NCBI RefSeq assembly: GCF_000315795.1
Contig: NZ_ANHY01000016.1
Coordinates: 1 to 64,000, forward strand
DNA from: Caenispirillum salinarum AK4
GTDB taxonomy: Bacteria > Pseudomonadota > Alphaproteobacteria > Rhodospirillales > Rhodospirillaceae
Reading direction: 5' to 3'
DNA: 64,000 bases
Shown: piece by piece, positions 28,058-37,346 of the stretch
How the letters are laid out: each line of letters opens with the position of its first letter
Position numbering within the stretch: the stretch's first letter is position 1
Notes under the pieces: generated by a model
Databases searched by the model: none
Told to the model about the DNA's origin: nothing
The model's input: the letters and a program-made list of their open reading frames with translations, nothing else
Program-made: the position numbers and the translations under genes

Positions 28058-30559
28058 GTGACCGACCGCCGCCGCCGCTCCGATACGCCGTCCGCCGCCG
28101 CCCTGCCGGACCGCGAGGTTCGCGACGTGCAGCGCCGGCTGCTCGACCACCTCAAGCACGGCATCGGCAAGGACGCCGGCGACGCCACGCCGCACGACTG
28201 GTACATGGTTACCGCGCGCACTGTGCGCGACCTGCTGGTGGAGACCTGGATCGACAGCCTGCGCCAGGCCGACCATTCCGACGCCAAGCGCATCTACTAC
28301 CTGTCGCTGGAATTCCTCATCGGGCGGTCGCTGAAGGCCAATGTGCTGTCCACCGGCGTGCTCGACGTCACCTGCGCCGCGCTGGCCGTTCTGGGGCAGG
28401 ACCTGGATGCCATCGCCGAGCAGGAGCCCGAGGCCGCCCTGGGCAACGGCGGTCTGGGGCGGCTGGCGGCCTGCTTCATCGACAGCATGGCGACCGTCGG
28501 CATCCCGGGCATGGGGTACGGCATCCACTATCACCACGGCATGTTCGGCCAGGTCATCGAGAACGGCGAACAGCGCGAGATGCCGGAGAACTGGCTGGCG
28601 CGCGGCAACCCGTGGGAATTTGCGCGGCCGGAAGTCGCCTACCCGATCCGCTTCGGCGGCCACACCGTGGAGTACCGCGACCAGGACGGACGCCCGCGCC
28701 GCCACTGGGAAGGCGGCGAGGAGGTGATCGCCACCGCCTACGACCTGCCCATCCCCGGCTTCGGCGCCTGGACGGTCAACAACATTCGCTTGTGGGACGC
28801 CAAGGCCAGCAAGGGATTCGACCTGGCCCGCTTCAACCGGGGCGACTACATCGAAGCCGTGCGCGAGGCCTCCGCGTCCGAGACCATCGCCCAGGTGCTC
28901 TACCCGGACGACAGCACCAGCCAGGGCAAGGAACTGCGCTTCAAGCAGGAGTACTTCTTCGCCGCCGCGAGCCTGCGCGACATCCTGCGCCGCTTCCTGA
29001 AGCGTCACGGTGATCTCGCCCGCCTGCCGGAGAAGGTGGCGGTGCAGCTCAACGACACGCATCCCAGCGTCGCCGTTCCGGAACTGATGCGCCTGCTGAT
29101 GGACGAGCATCGCCTGCCCTGGGGCGAGGCGTGGGAGATTTGCGTCGGCACGTTTGCCTACACCAACCACACCCTTCTGCCCGAGGCGCTGGAGACGTGG
29201 CCGGTCGCCCTGTTCGAGCGCCTGCTGCCGCGCCACCTGGAAATCATCTACGAGATCAACGCCCGGTTCCTGGACGACGTGCGCCACCGCTTCCCCGGCG
29301 AGCACGACCTGGCGCGCCGCGTCTCGCTGATCGCCGAGGAACCGGAGAAGCGCGTGCGCATGGCGCACCTGGCCTTCGTCGGCAGCCACAAGGTCAACGG
29401 GGTGGCGCGCCTGCACACCGACCTGATGCGGGCGGGCATCTTCTCCGACCTGCACCGCCTGTTCCCCGACCGCATCGTCAACCGCACCAACGGCATTACC
29501 CCGCGCCGTTGGCTCAACCAGGCGAACCCCGGCCTGTCGGGCCTCATCACCGCCCGCATCGGGGAAGCCTGGAAGACCGACCTGGAGCGCCTGCGCGAAT
29601 TGATGCCGCTGGCCGAGGAAGAGGGCTTCCGCGCCGCCGTCATGGCGGAAAAGCGCGAAGCGAAGGAGCGTCTGAGCCGCTGGCTGGCCCATCGCATCTC
29701 CGGGCCGCTGGACCCGTCCAGCCTGTTCGACGTTCAGGTCAAGCGCATCCACGAATACAAGCGCCAGCTTCTGAACGTGCTGCACGTCATCCACCGCTAC
29801 AACCGCCTGTGGGCGGGCGACGACGTCGCGCCGCGCACGGTGCTGATCGCCGGCAAGGCCGCACCAGGATACGCCATGGCGAAGGCCATCATCCGGCTCA
29901 TCAACGACGTGGCCGACGTCATCAACCGCGACCCGGCGACGCGCGACGCCCTCAAGCTGGTCTTCGTCCCCGACTACAATGTCAGCGTGGCGGAGCGCAT
30001 CATGCCCGCCGCCGACCTGTCGCAGCAGATTTCCACCGCCGGCACAGAGGCGTCCGGCACCGGCAACATGAAGCTGGCGCTCAATGGCGCGCTCACCATC
30101 GGCACCCGCGACGGCGCCAACATCGAGATCGCGGAGGAGGTCGGCGAGGAAAACCTGTTCTTCTTCGGCCTGTCCGCCGGCGACGTGGAACGCATGACGC
30201 GCGAGGGCTACGATCCCAAGGTCTTCGTCGCTTCCAACCCGGCGCTCGCCCGCGTGCTCGACATGATCTCCGACGGCTACTTCTCGCCTTCCGATCCCGG
30301 CCGACACCGGCCGATCATCGAAAGCCTGACCTCCGGCGGTGACCGCTACATGCTGTGCGCCGATTTCGCCGCCTATCTGGAGGCCCAGGACAAGGCGGAG
30401 CGGCTGTTCGTGGATGATCCCGACGACTGGACGCGCCGGTCCATCCTGACGATTGCGCGCATGGGCAAGTTCAGCGCCGACGGTGTGGTGATGGACTACG
30501 CCCGCGAGATCTGGGGCGTGCAGCCGACCCACCCGGCGGGCGCGTTGCACGTGGCGTAG
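28058..30559 (+). CDS. glgP: Glycogen/starch/alpha-glucan phosphorylase
   Basis: GlgP releases glucose-1-phosphate from alpha-1,4-glucan chain ends using pyridoxal phosphate. The 833-residue protein is full length. It has YYLSLEFLIGRSL, the active-site GNGGLGRLAACF, the sugar-binding VQLNDTHPSVAVPELMR region and the cofactor lysine Lys672 in EASGTGNMKLALNG. The start is GTG with AGGGA upstream. It stands alone, 10 kb upstream of the GlgE/trehalose operon, and would mobilise the glucan made there. An ABC-F gene follows after 64 bases on the same strand. Confidence 0.97.
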   Translation: MTDRRRRSDTPSAAALPDREVRDVQRRLLDHLKHGIGKDAGDATPHDWYMVTARTVRDLLVETWIDSLRQADHSDAKRIYYLSLEFLIGRSLKANVLSTGVLDVTCAALAVLGQDLDAIAEQEPEAALGNGGLGRLAACFIDSMATVGIPGMGYGIHYHHGMFGQVIENGEQREMPENWLARGNPWEFARPEVAYPIRFGGHTVEYRDQDGRPRRHWEGGEEVIATAYDLPIPGFGAWTVNNIRLWDAKASKGFDLARFNRGDYIEAVREASASETIAQVLYPDDSTSQGKELRFKQEYFFAAASLRDILRRFLKRHGDLARLPEKVAVQLNDTHPSVAVPELMRLLMDEHRLPWGEAWEICVGTFAYTNHTLLPEALETWPVALFERLLPRHLEIIYEINARFLDDVRHRFPGEHDLARRVSLIAEEPEKRVRMAHLAFVGSHKVNGVARLHTDLMRAGIFSDLHRLFPDRIVNRTNGITPRRWLNQANPGLSGLITARIGEAWKTDLERLRELMPLAEEEGFRAAVMAEKREAKERLSRWLAHRISGPLDPSSLFDVQVKRIHEYKRQLLNVLHVIHRYNRLWAGDDVAPRTVLIAGKAAPGYAMAKAIIRLINDVADVINRDPATRDALKLVFVPDYNVSVAERIMPAADLSQQISTAGTEASGTGNMKLALNGALTIGTRDGANIEIAEEVGEENLFFFGLSAGDVERMTREGYDPKVFVASNPALARVLDMISDGYFSPSDPGRHRPIIESLTSGGDRYMLCADFAAYLEAQDKAERLFVDDPDDWTRRSILTIARMGKFSADGVVMDYAREIWGVQPTHPAGALHVA

Positions 30560-30623
30560 GGAGGGTGGTACAAACGCGGCCTCTTTCCCGCCTGTTTCCT
30601 GGCCTTTAGAGGACATCGCACCC

Positions 30624-32456
30624 GTGCCGCCGGCGCCCCCGCTTCTGACGCTGAAAGACATCCGCCTCTCGCTGGGCGACAAGGCCCTGTTCACCGGTGT
30701 GGAGGTCGCCGTGGGACGCGGCGACCGCGTCTCGCTGGTGGGCCGCAACGGGTCCGGCAAGTCGACGCTGCTGAAGATCGCCGCAGGCGTGGTGCAGCCC
30801 GACGGCGGGGAAATCTGGACACAGCCGGGCGTGAAGGTCGCCTATCTGCCGCAAGAGCCCGACCTGTCCGGCTTCGCCACCGTGCACGACTTCGTGGCGC
30901 AGGGCCTCTCGGCGGCGCAGGCGGACGAATTGCACCACGTCGACATCCTGCTGGACGCCGTGGCGCTGGACCCGTCGCTGGACCCCACGACGCTCTCGGG
31001 CGGCGAGGCGCGCCGGGCGGCGCTGGCGCGGCTGTTCGTCTCGGGCGCCGACATTCTGCTGCTGGACGAGCCGACCAACCACCTGGACCTGCCGACCATC
31101 CAATGGCTGGAAGAGGAACTGCTGCGCTTCCGGGGCGGGCTGGTGCTCATCAGCCACGACCGCGCCTTCCTCAACCGCCTGACCAACACGACCTTCTGGC
31201 TGGACCGCGGCGTGGTGCGGCGCAACGACGCGGGCTTCCAGGACTTCGACCGCTGGTCGGAAGAGGTCATGGCGCGTGAGGCCGCCGAGATTCACAAGCT
31301 GGATAAGCAGATCGCCGAGGAAGCCGTCTGGGCCAGCCGTACCCTGCCCGCCCGCCGCCGGCGCAACATGGGCCGCCTCAACAAGCTGCAGGAGATGCGG
31401 AAGACGCGGTCGCTGACCATCGCCAAGGCGGGCTCGGTGTCCATGGAGGCGGACGTGGGCCAGGCGTCCGGCAAGCTGGTGATCGAGGCCGAGCATGTCT
31501 CCAAGCGCTTTGACGACCGGGTGATCCTGGACGATTTCTCCACCCGCATCCTGCGCGGTGACAAGGTGGGCTTCATCGGCCCCAATGGCGCCGGCAAGTC
31601 GACACTCCTGAAGATCCTTACCGGCCAGATGCAGCCCGACGAGGGCCGCGTGCGGCTGGGCACCAACCTGACCATGACCTACCTGGACCAGCGCCGGGGC
31701 GGCCTGGACGACAGCAAGACGGTGTGGGACACCCTGGCCGACACCGGCGGCGACCATGTCAACGTGCGCGGCACGCCGCGCCACGTGGTCGGCTATATGA
31801 AGGACTTCCTGTTCGACGCGACCCAGGCCCGCAGTCCCGTCGGCAGCCTGTCGGGCGGCGAGCGCAACCGGCTGCTGCTGGCCAGGACGCTCGCCAAGCC
31901 CAGCAACTTCCTGGTGCTGGACGAGCCCACCAACGACCTGGACATGGACACCCTCGACCTGCTCCAGGAGCTTCTCTCGGAATACGAAGGCACCTTGCTG
32001 ATCGTCAGCCACGACCGCGACTTCCTCGACCGCGTGGTGACGGCGTCGATCTTCATGCCGGGCGACGGCACGGCGACGGAATATGCCGGCGGCTACTCGG
32101 ACATGGTGGCCCAGCGCGGCGAGGGCGTCGCCGTCAGCAACGCCACCCACGCCAAGGCCAAAACGGAAAAGGCCGAAAAGGCGGCCGCGCCGAAGGAAAA
32201 GCCCAAACCGCGCACCGCCAAGCTCAGCTACAAGCAACAACGCGACCTTGAGCTTCTGCCCAGGCGTATCGAGGACCTGACGGCGGAGGCGGAGCTTCTG
32301 GAAAAGACCCTGACTGACGGCAACCTTTACGCCAAGGACCCGGAGCGCTTCCAGAAGACGGCCGACAAGCTGGACGCGGTGAAGACCGAACTGGCCCAGT
32401 CCGAGGAACGCTGGCTGGAACTTGAAATGCTGCGCGAGGAAATGGAAGGCGGCTGA
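30624..32456 (+). CDS. uup: ABC-F family ATPase (Uup-type)
   Basis: The 610-residue soluble protein has two ABC domains. Walker A is GRNGSGKST (about residues 40-48) and GPNGAGKST (about 322-330). The signatures are LSGGEARRAALARL and LSGGERNRLLLARTL, and Walker B is ILLLDEPTNHLD and FLVLDEPTNDLD. A Lys/Glu-rich linker and a C-terminal coiled coil (about 540-610) mark the Uup branch, which acts on ribosomes and on branched DNA. The start is GTG with AGAGGA upstream. It is co-oriented with glgP. A strong hairpin ends it. Confidence 0.94.
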   Translation: MPPAPPLLTLKDIRLSLGDKALFTGVEVAVGRGDRVSLVGRNGSGKSTLLKIAAGVVQPDGGEIWTQPGVKVAYLPQEPDLSGFATVHDFVAQGLSAAQADELHHVDILLDAVALDPSLDPTTLSGGEARRAALARLFVSGADILLLDEPTNHLDLPTIQWLEEELLRFRGGLVLISHDRAFLNRLTNTTFWLDRGVVRRNDAGFQDFDRWSEEVMAREAAEIHKLDKQIAEEAVWASRTLPARRRRNMGRLNKLQEMRKTRSLTIAKAGSVSMEADVGQASGKLVIEAEHVSKRFDDRVILDDFSTRILRGDKVGFIGPNGAGKSTLLKILTGQMQPDEGRVRLGTNLTMTYLDQRRGGLDDSKTVWDTLADTGGDHVNVRGTPRHVVGYMKDFLFDATQARSPVGSLSGGERNRLLLARTLAKPSNFLVLDEPTNDLDMDTLDLLQELLSEYEGTLLIVSHDRDFLDRVVTASIFMPGDGTATEYAGGYSDMVAQRGEGVAVSNATHAKAKTEKAEKAAAPKEKPKPRTAKLSYKQQRDLELLPRRIEDLTAEAELLEKTLTDGNLYAKDPERFQKTADKLDAVKTELAQSEERWLELEMLREEMEGG

Positions 32457-32498
32457 CGTCTCTCTTCCAGGACGTCCCCTCCGACGGACAACGGAAAA

Positions 32499-32525
32499 CC
32501 CCGGCGGCCGAGCCGGCCGCCGGGG
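32499..32525. terminator. Bidirectional terminator after uup
   Basis: CCCCGGCGGCC and GGCCGCCGGGG form a perfect 11-bp stem with a 5-nt loop. AAAA precedes it and CTTCCTTC follows, so it can end uup on the plus strand and the tiny gene on the minus strand. Confidence 0.8.
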
Positions 32526-32557
32526 CTTCCTTCAACGGCGCGCCGTCGTCGCCGACG

Positions 32558-32671
32558 TCACACGCCCACGTACTTGTCGCAGGCGACCGCCGGGTTGGTC
32601 GCCACGAAGGTGGCGATGCCGACGGCGAGCGCGAAGGCGGCGGCGGTGAGCTTGGTGAGGCGAAGCTTCAT
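32558..32671 (-). CDS. Very small secreted peptide candidate (37 residues)
   Basis: A minus-strand ATG at 32671 with AGGGAGA upstream opens a 37-codon frame. The N-terminus is basic (MKLRLTKLT), then an Ala/Val/Ile-rich core (AAAFALAVGIATFVA) and a signal-peptidase-like AVA site before CDKYVGV. This is a signal peptide with only about seven mature residues, starting at a cysteine, although no clear lipobox is present. It is too short for most gene finders. It could be a real secreted peptide or the remnant of a longer secreted protein. A terminator lies directly downstream. No homologue is known to me. Confidence 0.5.
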   Translation of the reverse strand: MKLRLTKLTAAAFALAVGIATFVATNPAVACDKYVGV

Positions 32672-32874
32672 GTCGTCGTCTCCCTTGCCGGACCCCCAAG
32701 ATCCGGGGCCCCAACTGACGTTGCCCGCCGGTCAGGCCTGTTCGATACAGCGAAACCGGCGGCTGTGGCACTGCGCCACGGGTCTAGAATTCGGTCCCGC
32801 ACCGCCCCTCGTCAAGCGGCGCCCGCGCAATGACACGGCGGTAAACCGGCGCCAGCACGAAACCGCGTTTCATA

Positions 32875-33633
32875 TCAACGTTTTCTCAAGTAATAAAAAA
32901 CGTACGAATAACTGCCGTTGGAGCGGGCGAAAACGTCGATTTCGCGCCGCTCGCCGGCAAGCACCCCGGCCAGGGCGGAGTCGTGCTCGGCGATGGGCGC
33001 CAGTTCGTCGCAGCGCCGGCGCAGGGGGGTGTAGTAGTCCGGCCACCACGCCGCCGGCGGCATTACCCAGTGGTCGAACACATGGTATCCCGCGTTCTCG
33101 GCGAAGCGGCGATTGCCGTCGATGCCGGTCATGGCGGGATAGTTGTCGGCCCAGAAGTCGCGGGGCTCCTCGGGCGGGTCGTCGGTGAGCCACGTCAGCT
33201 CCGAAAACACGCACAGGCCGGCGGGCTTGAGCACCCGGCGCCATTCCGTCAGCGCCTCACCGACGCCGGAACTGTAGGCCGCGCCTTCCGACCAGATGAG
33301 GTCGATGCTCTCGGCCGGATCGGACAGGCGCATCATGTCTTCCTGCCGCGCCCGCACCAGATCGCCGACGCCCTGGCGGGCGGCTTCGGCCATCATGCGC
33401 TCCAGGTACGGGCGGTGGAGGTCGATGCCCGTCACCGGGCGGCGCAGGATCTTCGCCAGGATGATGGTGTGCCGTCCCGGCCCGCACCCAAGGTCGAGCA
33501 CCGCCGCCTGCTCGGGCAAGGGCGGCAGGCGCTCGATGGCCTGGCGGGTGGTGTCGTCGGTGCCCGGCCCTTCGCGCGGCAGGTCGCTGTGGATCAGGAA
33601 GAACGGGTCGTCGCCGCCGTCGGTGATTGCCAT
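32875..33633 (-). CDS. Class I SAM-dependent methyltransferase
   Basis: The 252-residue protein has a Rossmann-type methyltransferase core with motif I VLDLGCGPGRHT (residues 45-56). The acidic residue of VTGIDLHRPYLERM, the IDLIWSEGAAYSSG motif IV and VLKPAGLCVFSELTW (motif VI) follow. The layout matches UbiE/MerR-like small-molecule methyltransferases. The substrate cannot be told. The ATG at 33633 follows GGGAGG. It lies 31 bases downstream of the gamma-carbonic anhydrase gene and so is probably co-transcribed with it and the Nif11-like gene. Confidence 0.88.
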   Translation of the reverse strand: MAITDGGDDPFFLIHSDLPREGPGTDDTTRQAIERLPPLPEQAAVLDLGCGPGRHTIILAKILRRPVTGIDLHRPYLERMMAEAARQGVGDLVRARQEDMMRLSDPAESIDLIWSEGAAYSSGVGEALTEWRRVLKPAGLCVFSELTWLTDDPPEEPRDFWADNYPAMTGIDGNRRFAENAGYHVFDHWVMPPAAWWPDYYTPLRRRCDELAPIAEHDSALAGVLAGERREIDVFARSNGSYSYVFYYLRKR

Positions 33634-33664
33634 TGCCGTCGCCTCCCGGGGCACGCGCCCCTGC

Positions 33665-34252
33665 CTAGTTCTTCGGTTTGGCCTCGCCGCCCTCGTAGCG
33701 GGGGCGCCCCTCCTCCATCTCGGTCAGCGGGCGGACCTCCACCATGCTGCGGGCCGAGCGCAGGGCCAGGTTCTGGTAGTCCCGCGTGCCGGCCTGCTTC
33801 CAGGCGATCTCCTCCTCCGACAGGTCGCGCAGGACCTTCGCGGGAATGCCGGCCGCAAGCGTGCGGGCCGGAATCTCCTGCCCTGCCTTCACGAACGCAC
33901 AGGCGGCGATGATCGCCGACTCCCCAACCACCGCGCCGTCCATGACCACGCAGTTCATGCCCACCAGGGCATTGCGGCCGACGCGGCAGCCGTGCAGCAC
34001 CGCGCCGTGGCCAATGTGACCGTCGACCTCGATCACCGTGTCGGTGCCGGGGAAGCCGTGCATGGTGCAGTTGTCCTGGAGGTTGGAACCTTCCTCCAGC
34101 ACCAGCCGGCCGAAATCACCGCGCAGGGACGCACCGGGCGCGATATAGCAGTTGGGGCCGACGATGACGTCGCCGATCAGCACGGCGGTGGGGTGGACGT
34201 AAGCGCTGGGATGCACCACGGGGCGCAGCCCGTCGATGGCGTAGAAGGGCAA
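33665..34252 (-). CDS. Gamma-carbonic anhydrase family protein (PaaY/CaiE-type)
   Basis: The 195-residue protein is a left-handed beta-helix with a C-terminal alpha-helix, the gamma-class carbonic anhydrase fold. The three zinc histidines are present as His65 ([10 protein letters not shown]), His82 and His87 ([11 protein letters not shown]). Members hydrate CO2, act as thioesterases (PaaY) or have unknown roles. I placed the start at a TTG at 34252, preceded by CAGGGAG, because the canonical PFYAIDG begins there. The upstream open frame has no ATG at a sensible place and overlaps the next gene. Confidence 0.87.
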   Translation of the reverse strand: MPFYAIDGLRPVVHPSAYVHPTAVLIGDVIVGPNCYIAPGASLRGDFGRLVLEEGSNLQDNCTMHGFPGTDTVIEVDGHIGHGAVLHGCRVGRNALVGMNCVVMDGAVVGESAIIAACAFVKAGQEIPARTLAAGIPAKVLRDLSEEEIAWKQAGTRDYQNLALRSARSMVEVRPLTEMEEGRPRYEGGEAKPKN

Positions 34253-34298
34253 AGGACGATCTCCCTGGTCCGGTTCATGGATTCTTGGACCTGGGAGA

Positions 34299-34508
34299 TT
34301 ACTGGGCCGCGCCGCCCCCCTCAAGCACGGGTGCAAGGGCGCCGGCCGTCCGCAGGTCAGCGGCGCGGACGTCGTAGCCCAGGCCGAGAAGGAACGCCTC
34401 CAACTCGGGCATGGTGCGGCAGCGCAGACCGGCCAGAAGGGCCGCACGGTAGACGTGGTCTTCGGTATGCATGTCGCGCGCGAAACGCTCCAACTCGCGT
34501 TGGCTCAT
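34299..34508 (-). CDS. Nif11-like leader-domain short protein
   Basis: The 69-residue protein matches the Nif11 pattern: [13 protein letters not shown], then [16 protein letters not shown], then [14 protein letters not shown]. This domain occurs in cyanobacterial Nif11 proteins and as the leader of NHLP/Nif11 ribosomal peptides. The C-terminus, VLEGGGAAQ, contains a Gly-Gly like a leader cleavage site, but only a few residues follow, so there is no real core peptide. The ATG at 34508 is the conserved start, with GGGGGA upstream. It is followed by gamma-carbonic anhydrase and methyltransferase genes on the same strand. The role is unknown. Confidence 0.7.
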   Translation of the reverse strand: MSQRELERFARDMHTEDHVYRAALLAGLRCRTMPELEAFLLGLGYDVRAADLRTAGALAPVLEGGGAAQ

Positions 34509-34750
34509 GGTGTGGTGTCCCCCGGCCTCCCCAGGCCATATTCGGCGCGTCCCCGTCCCCACGGCCACGCGCCTTATCCCACTCGCCCATTAAGGTTATA
34601 CGATCAGGTCCCGTTGTCCAGTCCCTCTGCATGACGTTTGAATGACGCCCCTGAAAGACGCACCGCCGCCTCATGCATCGCCACGGACCTGGATTATCCG
34701 CTACACTCGACGTCCCAGTCCTTGAGCCACGCGGAGGGAGACGGCGAGGC

Positions 34751-36115
34751 ATGAGCGTCACCGGAAGCGTCTGCATCATCGGAAGCGGCCCCGCGGGCCT
34801 GTATTGCGCCGAGGAGATCAAGCGTCTGGCGCCGGAAGTGGCGGTGGACGTGCTGGACCGGCTGCCCACCCCCTATGGCCTCGTGCGCGGGGGCGTGGCG
34901 CCCGACCACCAGAAGACCAAGCAGGTCATCCGCCAGTTCGAGCCCCTGTTCAGCAAGGGGGGCGTGCGGTTCCTCGGCAATGTTTCCGTCGGCCACGATA
35001 TCGACATCAGCGAGTTGCGCCGGCTCTACGACGTGGTGGTCATCGCCGTCGGCGCCGCCGGCGACCGCAAGCTGGGCGTGAAGGGCGAGGATCTGGCGGG
35101 CGTCTACGGCTCGGCGGCCTTCGTCGGCTGGTACAACGGCCATCCCGATTTCGCCGACCTCGCGCCCCGCATTCCGGGGCCGGGCGTGGCCGTCATCGGC
35201 AACGGCAACGTGGCGCTGGACGTGGCGCGCATCCTGGCGCTGACGCCGGAAGAGGCGCACGATACCGACCTCGCCCGACCGGCGGCCAGCGTGATCGAGC
35301 GCCACCCCGTCACCGACATCTACGTGCTCGGCCGGCGCGGCCCCGCGCAGGCGGCCTTCACCGCCGCCGAACTGCGCGAGATGGGCGAGTTGGCGCAGGC
35401 CGACCCCATCGTCGAGCCCCACCTGCTGCCCGAGCATCCGCCGGAAGACATGGAGCCCCGCGCCGCCCGCGTCGCCAAGCGCAACCTGGAGATCCTGCAC
35501 GGCTTCGCCCAGCGCGCCCGCCGGGACGTGCCGGTGCGGGTCCACATGCTGTTCCACCGCGCGCCGAGGGCGATCCTGGGGAACGGCCAGGGCAACGTCG
35601 CCGGCCTGCTGGTGGAGCACACCAAGCTGGTCAAAGGCCAGGTGCTGTCGACGGGCGTCACCGAGTCGCTGAAGGTGGGCACGGTGGTCACCTGCATCGG
35701 CTACAAGGCGGTGCCCTTCCCCGGCGTACCGCTGGACGAACGCCGCGGCGTCATCGCCAACACCGACGGCGTGGTGGAGCCGGGGCTTTACGTGGTGGGC
35801 TGGGCGCGCCACGGGCCGCGCGGCGTCATCACCGCCAACCGGGCGAGCGCCCGCGAGGCCGCCGGCCACGCCCTGGAGCACCTGTCAGGCAAAACCACCC
35901 ACGGTAGCGGCGGCGCCGGGCTCGAAAAAATCCTGTCCGCGCGCGGCTACCGCCACGTCTGCTATGACGACTGGTGCCGCATCGATGCCGCCGAGCGCGC
36001 CCGCGCTCATGACGGCGCACCGCGGGAAAAGTTCATTCACGTCAGCGACATGCTGGCACTGCTGGAGGAAAACCGGCGGCACCTGGAAGCGGTGGGCGTG
36101 AAGGTGACCGACTGA
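34751..36115 (+). CDS. FAD-dependent ferredoxin-NADP+ reductase (adrenodoxin-reductase/FprA type)
   Basis: The 454-residue flavoprotein has an FAD fold at the N-terminus (CIIGSGPAGLYCAEEIKR) and the family signature YGLVRGGVAPDHQKTKQVI. An NADP-binding fold (VAVIGNGNVALDVARIL) follows, with YVLGRRGPAQAAF and the C-terminal GWARHGPRGVITANRASA. It should pass electrons between NADPH and a [2Fe-2S] or 3Fe/4Fe ferredoxin. AGGGAG lies upstream of the ATG at 34751. No ferredoxin gene is adjacent. A C-terminal extension (ILSARGYRHVCYDDWCRID) is typical of the bacterial branch. Confidence 0.92.
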   Translation: MSVTGSVCIIGSGPAGLYCAEEIKRLAPEVAVDVLDRLPTPYGLVRGGVAPDHQKTKQVIRQFEPLFSKGGVRFLGNVSVGHDIDISELRRLYDVVVIAVGAAGDRKLGVKGEDLAGVYGSAAFVGWYNGHPDFADLAPRIPGPGVAVIGNGNVALDVARILALTPEEAHDTDLARPAASVIERHPVTDIYVLGRRGPAQAAFTAAELREMGELAQADPIVEPHLLPEHPPEDMEPRAARVAKRNLEILHGFAQRARRDVPVRVHMLFHRAPRAILGNGQGNVAGLLVEHTKLVKGQVLSTGVTESLKVGTVVTCIGYKAVPFPGVPLDERRGVIANTDGVVEPGLYVVGWARHGPRGVITANRASAREAAGHALEHLSGKTTHGSGGAGLEKILSARGYRHVCYDDWCRIDAAERARAHDGAPREKFIHVSDMLALLEENRRHLEAVGVKVTD

Positions 36116-36127
36116 AGCCTGACGGCC

Positions 36128-36484
36128 TCAATCCTCCCAGGCCGGGCCCGCAAGCTGGTCCGTCAGCCGTTCCGACGTCGAAAAGCGGAAGACCACCTCG
36201 CGCGACGGCTCCGTCGGCGCCGCGGCCGATCCCGACCCCTCGGCGGCGGTGTCGGCGGGAGCCGGACCGTGCGCCACGCATTCGAAGTAGAGTTGCCGGT
36301 TCCCCGCGCCGGCGGTCAGCGCGCCCGACAGGACCGGGCTGTTGGCGCGGGACATGCCGGCGATCATGGGCGCGACGCGGCGGCATTGCTCCACGCTTTC
36401 GAAGCCGTCGGCCATGGTGTAGGCACAGGCGCCGCCGCCGCAGGCGACGATGATGGCGGAGATGAGGGTGACACTCGCGGACAT
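36128..36484 (-). CDS. Small exported hypothetical protein
   Basis: The 118-residue product starts with a hydrophobic segment (MSASVTLISAIIVACGGGACA) that could be a signal peptide or membrane anchor. Three cysteines lie in the first 35 residues. A variable Ala/Pro-rich part follows, then a C-terminal segment with REVVFRFSTSERL. AGGGAGGG precedes the ATG at 36484, a strong site. I do not recognise the family. It is convergent with the ferredoxin reductase gene, 12 bases away. Confidence 0.55.
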   Translation of the reverse strand: MSASVTLISAIIVACGGGACAYTMADGFESVEQCRRVAPMIAGMSRANSPVLSGALTAGAGNRQLYFECVAHGPAPADTAAEGSGSAAAPTEPSREVVFRFSTSERLTDQLAGPAWED

Positions 36485-36643
36485 GGCCTTGCCCTCCCTG
36501 TCCGTAGGGTGTGGCACCGCCGTATCCGTCCCGGTGAGTCCCGCGGGACGTCCGCCGATGCACCTGCAACAAGAGTGTCACACGATGGTAAAGAAACTGT
36601 TGGCCGTGGCGGGAGGGTGCGTGCGGCCTAAACCGAACGAGGA

Positions 36644-36678
36644 AAGGGCCGCCACCGCCTTTCAGCGGAGCGGCCCTT
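36644..36678 (-). terminator. Hairpin downstream of the holin-X-like gene
   Basis: AAGGGCCGC and GCGGCCCTT form a 9-bp stem with a 17-nt loop, starting 37 bases past the minus-strand stop at 36716. TTTCC follows on the minus strand, so this is a plausible terminator for the envelope gene cluster. Confidence 0.6.
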
Positions 36679-36715
36679 GCAGCGCGCGGCGGATACTGGA
36701 TGCCGCCGGCGCGGA

Positions 36716-37285
36716 TCAGTCGTTGCCCGCCTTGGCTCCCAGCGCGGCGCTGACCAGGGCCAGCAGAGCCTTGCGCGCTCCGGGGCTGCGGCCGATGAGC
36801 AGGCCCGCCCCCAGGGCCGCGGCGGCGGCCAGTTCGGGATTGCGGCGCAGGCGTTCATGCAACGCGACACCCACCTCGCCACCGCGGGCGGCCATGGCGG
36901 CCATGGGATCGGCCTCGAGTGGCTCGCCCGGCGGGCGCCGGGTGCGCGGTGGCGGAGCGGCGGGGCGACCGCCGCGCGGCTCTCGCGGAGCCGCCTCGCC
37001 GGCCGTCTCGCCCTTGGCGCCGCCCGATCCGAGCAGGAAGATGACCACGCCGATCACCAGGATGCCGCCGGCGACGATGCCCATGGCCTGCCAGGGCTCC
37101 ATCACGGTCACCAGGTACAGGTACAGCGCCAGGGTGGCGTAGATGAAACCGATCAGCAGGAAAATGGCCGCCACCAGCTTGATGGCGATGCGGATCGCCA
37201 CGGCGACGGCTGCCTCCGCGGCGTTTTCCATGGCGACCTTTGCGCGTTCCTTCAAGGCCAGGACGGCCATGAGGCGGGCGATCAT
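36716..37285 (-). CDS. Phage holin family (Holin-X/DUF1469-like) membrane protein
   Basis: The 189-residue protein has an amphipathic N-terminal helix and two close transmembrane helices (about residues 34-60 and 66-86). A Pro/Arg/Gly-rich linker and an Ala/Leu-rich C-terminal segment with NPELAAAAALGAGLLIGRSPG follow. The layout is that of Holin-X/YqjE-type proteins, chromosomal membrane proteins that often sit beside ElaB/YqjD ribosome-associated proteins, as here (next gene upstream). A phage lysis role is unlikely. GAGGGG precedes the ATG. Confidence 0.75.
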   Translation of the reverse strand: MIARLMAVLALKERAKVAMENAAEAAVAVAIRIAIKLVAAIFLLIGFIYATLALYLYLVTVMEPWQAMGIVAGGILVIGVVIFLLGSGGAKGETAGEAAPREPRGGRPAAPPPRTRRPPGEPLEADPMAAMAARGGEVGVALHERLRRNPELAAAAALGAGLLIGRSPGARKALLALVSAALGAKAGND

Positions 37286-37346
37286 GCGGTGTCCCCTCTT
37301 TTCCCCTCGCTAGAGCCTGAACAGTGTGCCGTCAAAGCCGTCCGGC

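Noticed and set aside
26468-30760. Minus-strand open frame of about 1430 codons opposite glgP
   Set aside because: It is antisense to glgP and the Hpt-receiver region, with shadow-like composition and no recognisable domain or ribosome-binding site.
36716-37285. Prophage lysis holin
   Set aside because: No phage genes surround it. The Holin-X-like architecture next to a YqjD-like gene is a usual chromosomal pair.
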